Origin: Desulfobacterales bacterium | Lineage (GTDB): Bacteria; Desulfobacterota; DSM-4660; Desulfatiglandales; Desulfatiglandaceae | Assembly: GCA_022013615.1 (NCBI GenBank) | Contig: JAKLQB010000274.1 | Location: 1-5,385, forward strand | DNA length: 5,385 nucleotides | Reading direction: 5' to 3' | In this document: positions 1 to 5,385 of the stretch, in pieces | Layout of the letters: each line of letters starts with the position of its first letter | Position numbering within the stretch: position 1 is the stretch's first letter | Program-made: the position numbers and the translations under genes | Notes under the pieces: model-generated | The model's database searches: none | What the model was told of the DNA's origin: nothing | What the model saw: only the letters and a program-made list of their open reading frames with translations

Positions 1-1014
1 GTTAGTTTATGGAACATGGCACGGCAGGTGGATGCGGTTTGCAATGAACTGGGAATCACCGTGCCTGTAGCCATACATGCGGATCATTACGGCATCAAGG
101 GCGATAAGGATGTGGAAACTGCCAGGACCGAAATCCCATCCCTGTTCGACGCGGGCATTACTTCAATTGCTATTGATGCCTCACACCTGCCTGATGACGA
201 AAACCTCCTGGCAAATATCGCCCTTAATCCCTATGTACCCATTTGGGCCGGATATGAGACTGAGGTCGGTGAAATAAAGGGGAAGGAAGGTCTTTCAACG
301 GCTGATGAAGCGCTCTTCTTGATACAGGGTCTCAACGCTCACGATATTTTTCCCGACTGGATCGCCCTAAATAATGGAACCACCCACGGCATTGAGGTCA
401 GCGATAAGGGTATCCAGGTATCGTTGACAATAGAGATCCATAATGCCCTGGCAAAATATAAGGTATCAGGGGCCCAGCACGGGACCTCGGGTAACAGTTC
501 CGAGCGTCTCAGGGACATCGCGCAAACGACCCATACCACAAAAGCCAATGTAGCTACTGCACTCCAGATGATTACGTGGGGGGTGAAGGTCAATGAATAC
601 GGCAACGCCCTTTTGGATGAAAACGGAGAATTTGTTAAGGTTTCAGACCAAGGTATGACCGATGCACTGTGGGCTGAGATAGTTATGTATGCCAAGGAAA
701 ACGGCCTCAAGGGTGGGGATTACAAAAAGCTCAACCTCCCTTTTGAAAACAAGCTCCTGGGCCTGCCCCGTGATGTGCGGGAAAGGATGGCAAAAGGCGT
801 GGAGGACTTTGTTTATGAGCTGCTCACTGATGTATTTAATGCCAGTGATACAGCACCCCTGGCTATTGATGCTATTCTAAAGGCTGATTCCTATGATCTG
901 GGACCAAAAGCCACCCGCATTGAGGACCCTTCTGAATGGACTGGGAACCAGATTCATGAACGGGCATCCAAATTAAATGTGGACAAAGGCCCTGCAGGGG
1001 ATTTTGATGATTAA
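1..1014 (+). CDS. Class II (zinc-dependent) aldolase, probable fructose-bisphosphate aldolase; 5' end outside window
   Basis: Probable cytosolic class II aldolase that cleaves or forms fructose 1,6-bisphosphate in glycolysis/gluconeogenesis. The frame is open from base 1, before the first ATG at 16, and the residues before that ATG read smoothly into the fold, so the gene very likely starts upstream; 337 residues are visible. Numbering from base 1, HADH at 26-29 matches the aldolase Asp-His pair (catalytic Asp28, zinc ligand His29). ETEVGEIKGKEG near 86-97 matches the class II ExEIG...G.E segment. THG (His129) and HGTSG (His160) fit the other two zinc ligands and the phosphate-binding loop. 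In E. coli FbaA the Asp-His pair lies near residue 109, so roughly 80 N-terminal residues are missing here. After the barrel there are about 130 residues, more than the roughly 70 of FbaA, ending in an acidic GDFDD tail. Sugar specificity (fructose versus tagatose or another ketose phosphate) cannot be settled from the sequence. The 3' end overlaps the next gene by 8 nt. Confidence 0.85.
   Translation, partial: VSLWNMARQVDAVCNELGITVPVAIHADHYGIKGDKDVETARTEIPSLFDAGITSIAIDASHLPDDENLLANIALNPYVPIWAGYETEVGEIKGKEGLSTADEALFLIQGLNAHDIFPDWIALNNGTTHGIEVSDKGIQVSLTIEIHNALAKYKVSGAQHGTSGNSSERLRDIAQTTHTTKANVATALQMITWGVKVNEYGNALLDENGEFVKVSDQGMTDALWAEIVMYAKENGLKGGDYKKLNLPFENKLLGLPRDVRERMAKGVEDFVYELLTDVFNASDTAPLAIDAILKADSYDLGPKATRIEDPSEWTGNQIHERASKLNVDKGPAGDFDD
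994..1000 (+). promoter_or_regulatory. Ribosome binding site deciding the start of the exoribonuclease gene
   Basis: GCAGGGG lies 6 nt before the ATG at 1007, inside the end of the aldolase gene. It is a moderate Shine-Dalgarno match at good spacing. No comparable site precedes the in-frame ATG at 977, which would also force a 38-nt overlap, so 1007 is preferred. Confidence 0.55.
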
Positions 1015-2041
1015 AGACCCTGAAGAAAGGCCACACCTCTGGATCAAGGACATCACAGAGAAAGATACGGTCAGAGGCCATTACCTGGTCAAGGAAAAAA
1101 GACTGGCAAAAACCCGAAACGGAAAACCCTTCATTAGTATTACCCTGACCGATCGAACAGGAGAGGTGGGGGCCAAGGTATGGGAGAGGGCTGAAGAGTA
1201 CTCCGCCCTATTCCATCAGGGAGATATCCTTGAAGTAGAGGGAAATGCCGAGTCCTACCAGGGCCAGATACAGATCACTGTTTCAGAGCTGACCCCCTTG
1301 AAAGGAGAAGTTGATCACGGCATTTTCCTGGAATCTGCCCCTGAAAATACTGCACAGATGATGAAGGCCCTCAGGGATGTCCTGAGTGGTCTACAAAATG
1401 TCCACCTAAAGGCGCTCATTGACCGTTTTTTAGCTGATAAGCAGTTCGTTTCTTTGTTTAAAAAAGCACCGGCGGCAAAGAATTTTCATCACGCATACGC
1501 AGGTGGCCTGCTGGAGCATACCTTGTCAGTGTGCCAGATGTCTGTACGGGTGGCGGAGCATTATCCCCGGTTGGACAGGGAACTGCTGCTAACGGGAGCG
1601 TTTTTACACGATATAGGAAAGATAAGGGAATTAAAGGCCTATCTCCAGATCGATTACACGGATGAAGGGAGACTACTTGGCCATGTGGTGCTGGGAGTGG
1701 TCATGGTGGATGAAATGCTAAGAGGACTAAAGAGTTTTCCGCAGGAACTGGCCGCCCGATTGAAACACCTGATACTCAGCCACCACGGCCAGTATGAATT
1801 CGGATCCCCTAAAAGGCCAAAGTTTTTGGAGGCCTTTGCCCTTCACATGATTGATGACCTGGATGCAAAGATAAACGGGTTGGGCCATTTTATGGAAAAA
1901 GACAGGCGGGAAGGGGCCTGGACCGATTTCAATCGCCTGTTTGATCGGTATTTTTTGAAAGGGGAGATCCTTTCCATTGAAACAGACCCGGACGAGACAG
2001 GCCGAACAGACGTGAGGCAGGGGAAGTTATTTTCTCCCTAA
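1007..2041 (+). CDS. OB-fold and HD-domain 3'-5' exoribonuclease, YhaM family
   Basis: Predicted cytosolic 3'-5' exoribonuclease of 344 residues; B. subtilis YhaM has about 314. Residues about 10-100 form an OB-fold nucleic-acid-binding domain with the pattern of polymerase and tRNA-synthetase anticodon-type OB domains (ISITLTDRTGEVGAKVWE at 43-60, then GDILEVEG). Residues about 155-320 are an HD metal-dependent phosphohydrolase domain. Its likely metal-binding and catalytic residues are His161-His162, His171 in GGLLEHT, the His201-Asp202 doublet in FLHDIGK, His226 in GHVVLG, His259-His260 and Asp284. This OB-then-HD order is the YhaM arrangement; YhaM trims RNA and single-stranded DNA 3' ends in Firmicutes, and activity here is inferred. 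The start at 1007 is preferred over 977 because of the nearby Shine-Dalgarno; TTG at 1004 is also possible. The 8-nt overlap with the aldolase gene suggests translational coupling. No transmembrane segment is visible, unlike RNase Y, the other well-known HD-domain ribonuclease. Confidence 0.88.
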   Translation: MIKDPEERPHLWIKDITEKDTVRGHYLVKEKRLAKTRNGKPFISITLTDRTGEVGAKVWERAEEYSALFHQGDILEVEGNAESYQGQIQITVSELTPLKGEVDHGIFLESAPENTAQMMKALRDVLSGLQNVHLKALIDRFLADKQFVSLFKKAPAAKNFHHAYAGGLLEHTLSVCQMSVRVAEHYPRLDRELLLTGAFLHDIGKIRELKAYLQIDYTDEGRLLGHVVLGVVMVDEMLRGLKSFPQELAARLKHLILSHHGQYEFGSPKRPKFLEAFALHMIDDLDAKINGLGHFMEKDRREGAWTDFNRLFDRYFLKGEILSIETDPDETGRTDVRQGKLFSP

Positions 2042-2060
2042 TCATAGCTGTGAGAAACTC
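2042..2060. other. 19-nt tail-to-tail junction between convergent operons
   Basis: The plus-strand exoribonuclease gene (TAA ending at 2041) and the minus-strand gmk gene (TAG at 2061-2063) end 19 nt apart. A weak inverted repeat spans the junction: TTTCTC at 2031-2036 pairs with GAGAAA at 2052-2057 around a 15-nt loop. The stem is short and AT-rich with no clear U-tract, so I do not call it a terminator. Transcripts from both sides probably run past each other, or stop by Rho or inside the opposite gene. Confidence 0.4.
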
Positions 2061-2669
2061 CTAAAATGAAACGTCAAACATTTCTTTTACTATCGGTGCT
2101 TGTTGATCCGTCCGGCATCGCACAGACAGGATAATGGCCTGGGCTTCTTTGATGGCCTTTTCCAGGTCATCATTTACGATTATATAATCATACCACACGC
2201 ATTGTTTGATCTCATTAGAGGTCTTTTTCATTCTCGATTTTATGACTGTTTCATCATCCGTTCCGCGCGCCATCAGCCGTTTTTCCAGGACATCCAGAGA
2301 TGGCGGTAGCACGTAGATAAGCACGCTATTATTGAAATGTTTCTTGATGTTTTTTGCGCCCTGGGTATCCAGATCCAGCAGAACATCAAGCCCCGAGGCG
2401 GTCTGTTCATCAAGGCTTGAAAAGGATGTGCCGTATAGATCATCATAAACTTGAGCCCACTCCACAAATGCCCCCGCATCGATCATACTCCTGAAGCTCT
2501 CTTTTTTCAAAAAGTGATAGTCGATACCATCATTTTCATTACCCCTGGGCTTGCGGCTGGTATGGGAGATGGAATACCCAAGGCCTTCGATTCTCTCTTT
2601 GAGGGCCTTGATGATGGTAGATTTCCCTGCCCCGGACGGTGCAGAAAATACAAAGAGGTTACCTGACAT
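2061..2669 (-). CDS. gmk: Guanylate kinase
   Basis: Essential cytosolic enzyme that converts GMP to GDP with ATP, feeding GTP, dGTP and (p)ppGpp pools. It has 202 residues, against 207 in E. coli. The P-loop SAPSGAGKST is at 9-18 with Lys16. The GMP-binding segment follows: SHTSRKPRGNENDGIDYHF at 35-53, with Arg39, Arg42 and Tyr51. Then come FVEWA (Glu70), YGTS at 79-82, the LDLDTQGA strand and loop at 99-106, the arginine-rich lid around 130-147 (EKRLMARGTDDETVIKSRM), and YDYIIVNDD at 160-168. All expected catalytic parts are present. The ATG at 2669 is chosen because it lies 2 nt after the stop of the upstream gene and starts directly at the conserved strand. An in-frame TTG at 2705 would give 12 extra residues overlapping the upstream gene and is not favoured. 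The Shine-Dalgarno is weak (GAAGAA, 5 nt before the start), which suggests reinitiation from the preceding gene. It is the last gene of its run. Confidence 0.97.
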   Translation of the reverse strand: MSGNLFVFSAPSGAGKSTIIKALKERIEGLGYSISHTSRKPRGNENDGIDYHFLKKESFRSMIDAGAFVEWAQVYDDLYGTSFSSLDEQTASGLDVLLDLDTQGAKNIKKHFNNSVLIYVLPPSLDVLEKRLMARGTDDETVIKSRMKKTSNEIKQCVWYDYIIVNDDLEKAIKEAQAIILSVRCRTDQQAPIVKEMFDVSF

Positions 2670-2671
2670 AT

Positions 2672-2944
2672 CTATTCTTCGATTTCTTCCCCGCTTAACG
2701 CACAATTGGGACTGTATCTCTGGGCAATAGTTTCAGACTGAATTGCTGACAGTATTACGTGATTACTATCCGTAATAATCAGCGATCTGGTGCGCCTTCC
2801 CTGGGTAGCATCGATCAGCCGTTTCTCATCCCTGGCCTCGTCACGGAGTCTCTTCATGGGAGCAGCGTTTGGAGAAATAATAGCAACGACTCGCCTGGAA
2901 ACAACCGTGTTTCCAAAACCAATATTGACAAGCTTGGGGCTCAT
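2672..2944 (-). CDS. remA: RemA-like DNA-binding regulator (DUF370 family)
   Basis: Small complete protein of 90 residues in the RemA/YlzA family. In B. subtilis RemA (about 89 residues) forms ring-like oligomers that bind DNA and activate biofilm-matrix and osmoprotection genes; its role outside Firmicutes is largely unknown. The family signatures are all visible: [12 protein letters not shown] at 4-15, [10 protein letters not shown] at 24-33, [11 protein letters not shown] at 43-53 and the long match [19 protein letters not shown] at 56-74. Arg18 and Arg50-Arg51 line up, by eye, with the arginines I recall as DNA-contacting in B. subtilis RemA. Gln48 stands where the Bacillus protein has Tyr. 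The C-terminal tail (about 76-90) is acidic and variable. The start is the only sensible one, with AAAGGAGA just ahead. It sits 12 nt after yicC and 2 nt before gmk, the same yicC-remA-gmk order known from Firmicutes. Confidence 0.93.
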   Translation of the reverse strand: MSPKLVNIGFGNTVVSRRVVAIISPNAAPMKRLRDEARDEKRLIDATQGRRTRSLIITDSNHVILSAIQSETIAQRYSPNCALSGEEIEE

Positions 2945-2950
2945 GGATAT

Positions 2951-2957
2951 CTCCTTT
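2951..2957 (-). promoter_or_regulatory. Strong ribosome binding site of the remA-like gene
   Basis: On the minus strand the sequence reads AAAGGAG, 6 nt before the ATG at 2944. It is the best Shine-Dalgarno in the minus-strand run. The other visible junctions have weaker or no sites, so the small regulator may be translated more strongly than its neighbours. Confidence 0.8.
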
Positions 2958-3838
2958 CATTCAACGTTCTGAACCTGTTCTCGCAATTTTTCAAGCTCTG
3001 CTTTCATTTCCACGACCACCTTGGAAATAAGTGCATCAGATGCCTTTGAACTGAGCGTATTCACTTCTCTATTGATTTCCTGAATCAGAAAATCCAGCCT
3101 TCTCCCCAGGGCGTCATCCATTGAGAGGTATTCACGAAATTGTTTCAAGTGACTCCTGGTTCGCACAATTTCCTCTGTAATATCCGATCTTTCGGCGAAA
3201 AACGCCACCTCCTGGGCGAGCCGGCTCTCATCCAAAGCTACACCCTCAAGGATATTATCGATCTTATCTTTAAGCTTTTTCCTGTATTCCTCAACAAGAA
3301 TGGGAGCCCGTCTATCCACCTCATTGACATCCTCTTCCAACAGATCGAGTCTTTTTACAAAATCGGCCTCAATAGCCTCTCCCTCTTTGACCCTCATCAT
3401 GTCAAGAGAATCAAGGGCCTGCTCCACGACATGCTGGAATCCAGGTCTTAGCTTATCCATGTCGACCTCTTCAGGCCTGAAAAGAAGTACATCCTTCATC
3501 TGTAAAAGGGAGTCAACCTGGATTTTTTTGTCAAGGTCAAACTGTTCGGCCAGTTGATGCAAAATCTTGAAATAGGAATTTACCAGAGGCACATTCAGCT
3601 CAAGGCTGTAAGGGGGTTCCTCACCGTTGTTTTCTATTTGCACAGACACTTCTACACGGCCCCTCCTGATCCTGGAAGAGATTGTGTCTTTGAGCTCCTT
3701 CTCGAGGACCTGGTAATTTCTTGGAATCCGGAGAATGATATCCAGATGACGATTGTTGAGCGACCTTGTCTCCGCAATAAACTGTGTATCACCCAGATGA
3801 TACTCCCCCCTGCCGTATGCCGTCATGCTCTTAATCAA
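2957..3838 (-). CDS. yicC: YicC/YloC family endoribonuclease, TTG start
   Basis: Cytosolic RNase-like protein of 293 residues, close to the 287 of E. coli YicC. Family members have been reported to cleave RNA and to affect small-RNA stability; the activity here is inferred. The N-terminal YicC domain (about 1-155) opens with the family hallmark MIKSMTAYGRGE and continues with ETRSLNNRHLDI at 23-34, then SRIRRGRVEVSV at 55-66. The middle (about 155-210) is rich in charged heptad-like helices. The C-terminal DUF1732 domain (about 210-293) holds DITEEIVRTRSHL at 219-231, GRRLDFLIQEINREVNTLSS at 245-264 and the terminal REQVQNVE. The start is taken at TTG 3838 because the family normally begins M-I-(K/R)-S-M-T-A-Y and GAGGGGG lies 10 nt upstream. 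An ATG four codons later (3826) would remove these conserved residues. It overlaps the end of the DUF4416 gene by 8 nt. Confidence 0.94.
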   Translation of the reverse strand: MIKSMTAYGRGEYHLGDTQFIAETRSLNNRHLDIILRIPRNYQVLEKELKDTISSRIRRGRVEVSVQIENNGEEPPYSLELNVPLVNSYFKILHQLAEQFDLDKKIQVDSLLQMKDVLLFRPEEVDMDKLRPGFQHVVEQALDSLDMMRVKEGEAIEADFVKRLDLLEEDVNEVDRRAPILVEEYRKKLKDKIDNILEGVALDESRLAQEVAFFAERSDITEEIVRTRSHLKQFREYLSMDDALGRRLDFLIQEINREVNTLSSKASDALISKVVVEMKAELEKLREQVQNVE

Positions 3839-4370
3839 GGCGTTTCATCCCCCTCAACTGTTCCATGTATTTTTTTCTGATTTCATTAAAAACCCCGATT
3901 AGTTCTGGAGTTGCATAATCTGGGTATGTCCAGTTAACCGGCCTGAAGCTTCCCTTCTGGAAAATCAACGTGAGGTCTGCATAAATTCCTTTTGAAAGAT
4001 AGACGCGGTGCACATAGTTCTTTCCCGTAGCCAGGATTAACCTTTCAGGAGATATAAAACCGGGGTCAATGTTGACCAACCTGTTTCCCTCCCGTCGATA
4101 TTGCTCTTCAATCCCGTTTGTTTTTAGCTTTATCTCAACAAGATGATCAGCAGGGACCAGTTGGGAAAAGGATATGAAACGGCGGTGGAGCGGCCATCCC
4201 ATTTCCCTGGCATAGTACTTGGTGCGGTCAAAGAAGAGCTCGGGGCTAACCCAGTCCACTAAACCTAATATCTCAGCGATTTCAGCTACAACTGTATCAA
4301 TAAGCTCTTTGTCAGGCGAAAACAAGCTTGAAATAAGCTTGACAGGATCCGGCTCATGCGGTTGGCTCAT
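3831..4370 (-). CDS. DUF4416 family protein, function unknown
   Basis: Complete 179-residue soluble protein that I recognise as DUF4416; no reaction is established for this family. Visible conserved features are PVKLISSLFS at 9-18, the segment SPELFFDRTKYYAREMG at 42-58 (aromatic and acidic, FxxTxYYxxEMG pattern), RRFISF at 63-68, EIKLKTNGIE at 79-88, VNIDPGFISPERLILAT at 99-115, KNYVHRVYLSKGIYADLTL at 117-135 and PVNWTYPDYATPE at 144-156. The repeated acidic, Tyr and His positions hint at a binding or catalytic pocket, but this is only inference. There is no signal peptide, membrane segment or P-loop. Its ATG overlaps the stop of hldA as ATGA, with no clear Shine-Dalgarno, so translation probably depends on coupling. 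The tight link to a heptose kinase on one side and yicC on the other suggests an envelope or RNA role, without deciding between them. Confidence 0.85.
   Translation of the reverse strand: MSQPHEPDPVKLISSLFSPDKELIDTVVAEIAEILGLVDWVSPELFFDRTKYYAREMGWPLHRRFISFSQLVPADHLVEIKLKTNGIEEQYRREGNRLVNIDPGFISPERLILATGKNYVHRVYLSKGIYADLTLIFQKGSFRPVNWTYPDYATPELIGVFNEIRKKYMEQLRGMKRLD
3849..3855 (-). promoter_or_regulatory. Ribosome binding site supporting the TTG start of yicC
   Basis: The minus strand reads GAGGGGG, 10 nt ahead of the TTG at 3838 and inside the last codons of the DUF4416 gene. It would be 22 nt from the alternative ATG at 3826, too far to serve it, so it favours the TTG start. Confidence 0.55.
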
Positions 4371-5383
4371 GGCTGTCGCTTCGCTATAAGTTTTTTCAAT
4401 TCCTCTGCACTGACAGTGGAAGTTCCTACCTCACCAACCACAATACCTGCGGCGTAATTTGATAATACAGCCGCAGATTTTAAGTCAAGCCCTGAAGCCA
4501 GCGCCAGAGAAAACGTGCCGATAACCGTATCACCAGCTCCTGTCACATCAAAGACATTTTTGGCGACGGTTGGAATATGAATTATCTCTCCACCGTTTTC
4601 AAAAAGTGTCATTCCATCTTTCCCCTGGGTGATAAGCACGGAGCGACAGGTGAGTTCCTTGAGCATCTGTTTGCCGGCCCGCACCAGCGTTTCTTCATCC
4701 ACGATCTCAAAACGGCAGAATATCCCTGCCTCATGATGGTTTGGGGTGATTACATCAACCCCATGATAATACTCGAAATTGCCTGTCTTGGGATCAACGG
4801 CAATTTTGACCGATTCGCCTGGGGCGGACTGGATCAATTTTCTCAGACCCTTCATCAGTGTGGCAGAAATCACACCCTTACCATAATCGGCCACCACGAT
4901 GGCATCGAGTCCATCAAGGTTTTCTCCGATAAAAGTCAGAAGGTTTTCTATGCTTTCAGGCCTGATATCTGTTCGGGTCTCGCGGTCAAAGCGAACCACC
5001 TGCTGATTCCGTGCCACAACCCGTGTCTTTATGCTCGTTGGCCTGCCCTGTTCTAAAACGATCCCATCGGAGGTCAACCCCATGTTATTGATTTCGTTTA
5101 TTATTGCTTTTCCAGCGTGGTCCTGGCCCACTACCCCACAAAGGGTGGGCTTTGCCCCAAGGGTTGCTATATTATGGATCACGTTCGCTGCACCACCAAG
5201 CATTTTGGTCTCGCGCTTGACTTCCACAACAGGGACCGGAGCTTCCGGAGAAATCCTGGAAACATCACCCCAGACGTACTCGTCCATAATGATATCACCT
5301 ATTACAAGGACTTTCGCCTCGGAAAACCTGTCAATATATTCCTTGAGGCGGTTTGCTTTATAGGGATGCCCGATTGTCTTCAT
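4367..5383 (-). CDS. hldA: D-glycero-beta-D-manno-heptose-7-phosphate kinase, stand-alone form
   Basis: Cytosolic PfkB/ribokinase-family kinase that phosphorylates heptose 7-phosphate at C1, a step towards ADP-L-glycero-D-manno-heptose for the LPS inner core. It has 338 residues and matches the N-terminal half of E. coli HldE along its length. VLVIGDIIMDEYVWGDVSRI at 25-44 is the sugar-binding N-terminus, followed by SPEAPVPVV at 45-53. The first PfkB signature region GGAANVIHNIATLG is at 63-76, RNQQVVRFD at 125-133, DYGKGV at 166-171 and DPKTGNFEYY at 197-206. The second signature DVTGAGDTVIG is at 279-289 with catalytic base Asp285, and GTSTV is at 320-324. The protein stops after the kinase domain, so the adenylyltransferase half (HldE C-terminal domain, or separate HldC/RfaE2) must be encoded elsewhere. 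The ATG is only 2 nt from the window edge, so its ribosome binding site and a possible longer N-terminus cannot be seen. It overlaps the DUF4416 gene by 4 nt. Confidence 0.93.
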   Translation of the reverse strand: MKTIGHPYKANRLKEYIDRFSEAKVLVIGDIIMDEYVWGDVSRISPEAPVPVVEVKRETKMLGGAANVIHNIATLGAKPTLCGVVGQDHAGKAIINEINNMGLTSDGIVLEQGRPTSIKTRVVARNQQVVRFDRETRTDIRPESIENLLTFIGENLDGLDAIVVADYGKGVISATLMKGLRKLIQSAPGESVKIAVDPKTGNFEYYHGVDVITPNHHEAGIFCRFEIVDEETLVRAGKQMLKELTCRSVLITQGKDGMTLFENGGEIIHIPTVAKNVFDVTGAGDTVIGTFSLALASGLDLKSAAVLSNYAAGIVVGEVGTSTVSAEELKKLIAKRQP

Positions 5384-5385
5384 GA

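Noticed and set aside
339..710. 123-codon open frame on the minus strand inside the aldolase gene
   Set aside because: It is antisense to well-conserved aldolase motifs, has no recognisable domain and no convincing start signals.
977..1006. Longer start for the exoribonuclease gene at ATG 977
   Set aside because: It would need a 38-nt overlap with the aldolase and has no good Shine-Dalgarno; the ATG at 1007 has GCAGGGG 6 nt upstream.
2031..2057. Possible bidirectional terminator between the convergent operons
   Set aside because: The stem is only 6 bp and AT-rich with a 15-nt loop and no proper U-tract, so it is reported only as a weak inverted repeat.
2670..2705. Twelve-residue N-terminal extension of gmk from a TTG at 2705
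   Set aside because: The extra residues do not resemble guanylate kinases and overlap the remA-like gene; the ATG at 2669 begins right at the conserved first strand.
4577..5056. 159-codon open frame on the plus strand opposite hldA
   Set aside because: It is antisense to a clearly conserved kinase, resembles no family I know, and its composition follows from the opposite-strand codons.
1..5385. A hidden defence system, mobile element, CRISPR array or RNA gene
   Set aside because: Nearly every base lies in a recognised housekeeping-type gene, the intergenic gaps are 19 nt or less, and no tRNA-like, repeat-array, transposase or toxin-antitoxin pattern is visible.

Overview
The window is a gene-dense stretch of bacterial chromosome with almost no non-coding sequence. 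It holds seven protein genes in two convergent groups, and I see no RNA genes, mobile elements, CRISPR arrays or long repeats. The likely source is a Gram-negative anaerobe of the Desulfobacterota (former Deltaproteobacteria). That inference rests on the combination of a stand-alone heptose-7-phosphate kinase (LPS core pathway), a DUF4416 protein, a RemA/DUF370 protein next to YicC and Gmk, and an OB-fold plus HD-domain exoribonuclease of the YhaM type. The species cannot be named from the sequence alone.

Plus strand, about 1-2041: the 3' part of a class II (zinc) aldolase gene, whose 5' end lies outside the window, overlaps by 8 nt with a gene for a YhaM-like 3'-5' exoribonuclease. Minus strand, 5383 down to 2061: a tightly packed five-gene run reads hldA (heptose-7-phosphate kinase), DUF4416, yicC (endoribonuclease family), remA-like (DUF370), gmk (guanylate kinase). 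Its junctions are a 4-nt ATGA overlap, an 8-nt overlap, a 12-nt gap carrying a strong Shine-Dalgarno, and a 2-nt gap, so the run looks like one transcription unit. The two groups meet tail to tail across only 19 nt (2042-2060), with no convincing terminator.

Functionally, the minus-strand unit joins envelope sugar synthesis (HldA), a small DNA-binding regulator linked in Bacillus to matrix genes (RemA), RNA processing (YicC) and GMP phosphorylation (Gmk). The yicC-remA-gmk core is a familiar conserved neighbourhood. DUF4416 is the least understood member. The plus-strand pair couples central carbon metabolism to RNA turnover. All reading frames look intact; the only incomplete gene is the aldolase, cut by the window edge. 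I found no clearly new system. The most useful open points are the uncharacterised DUF4416 protein, the RemA homologue in an apparent LPS-bearing organism, the extra C-terminal tail of the aldolase, and the very short convergent junction.
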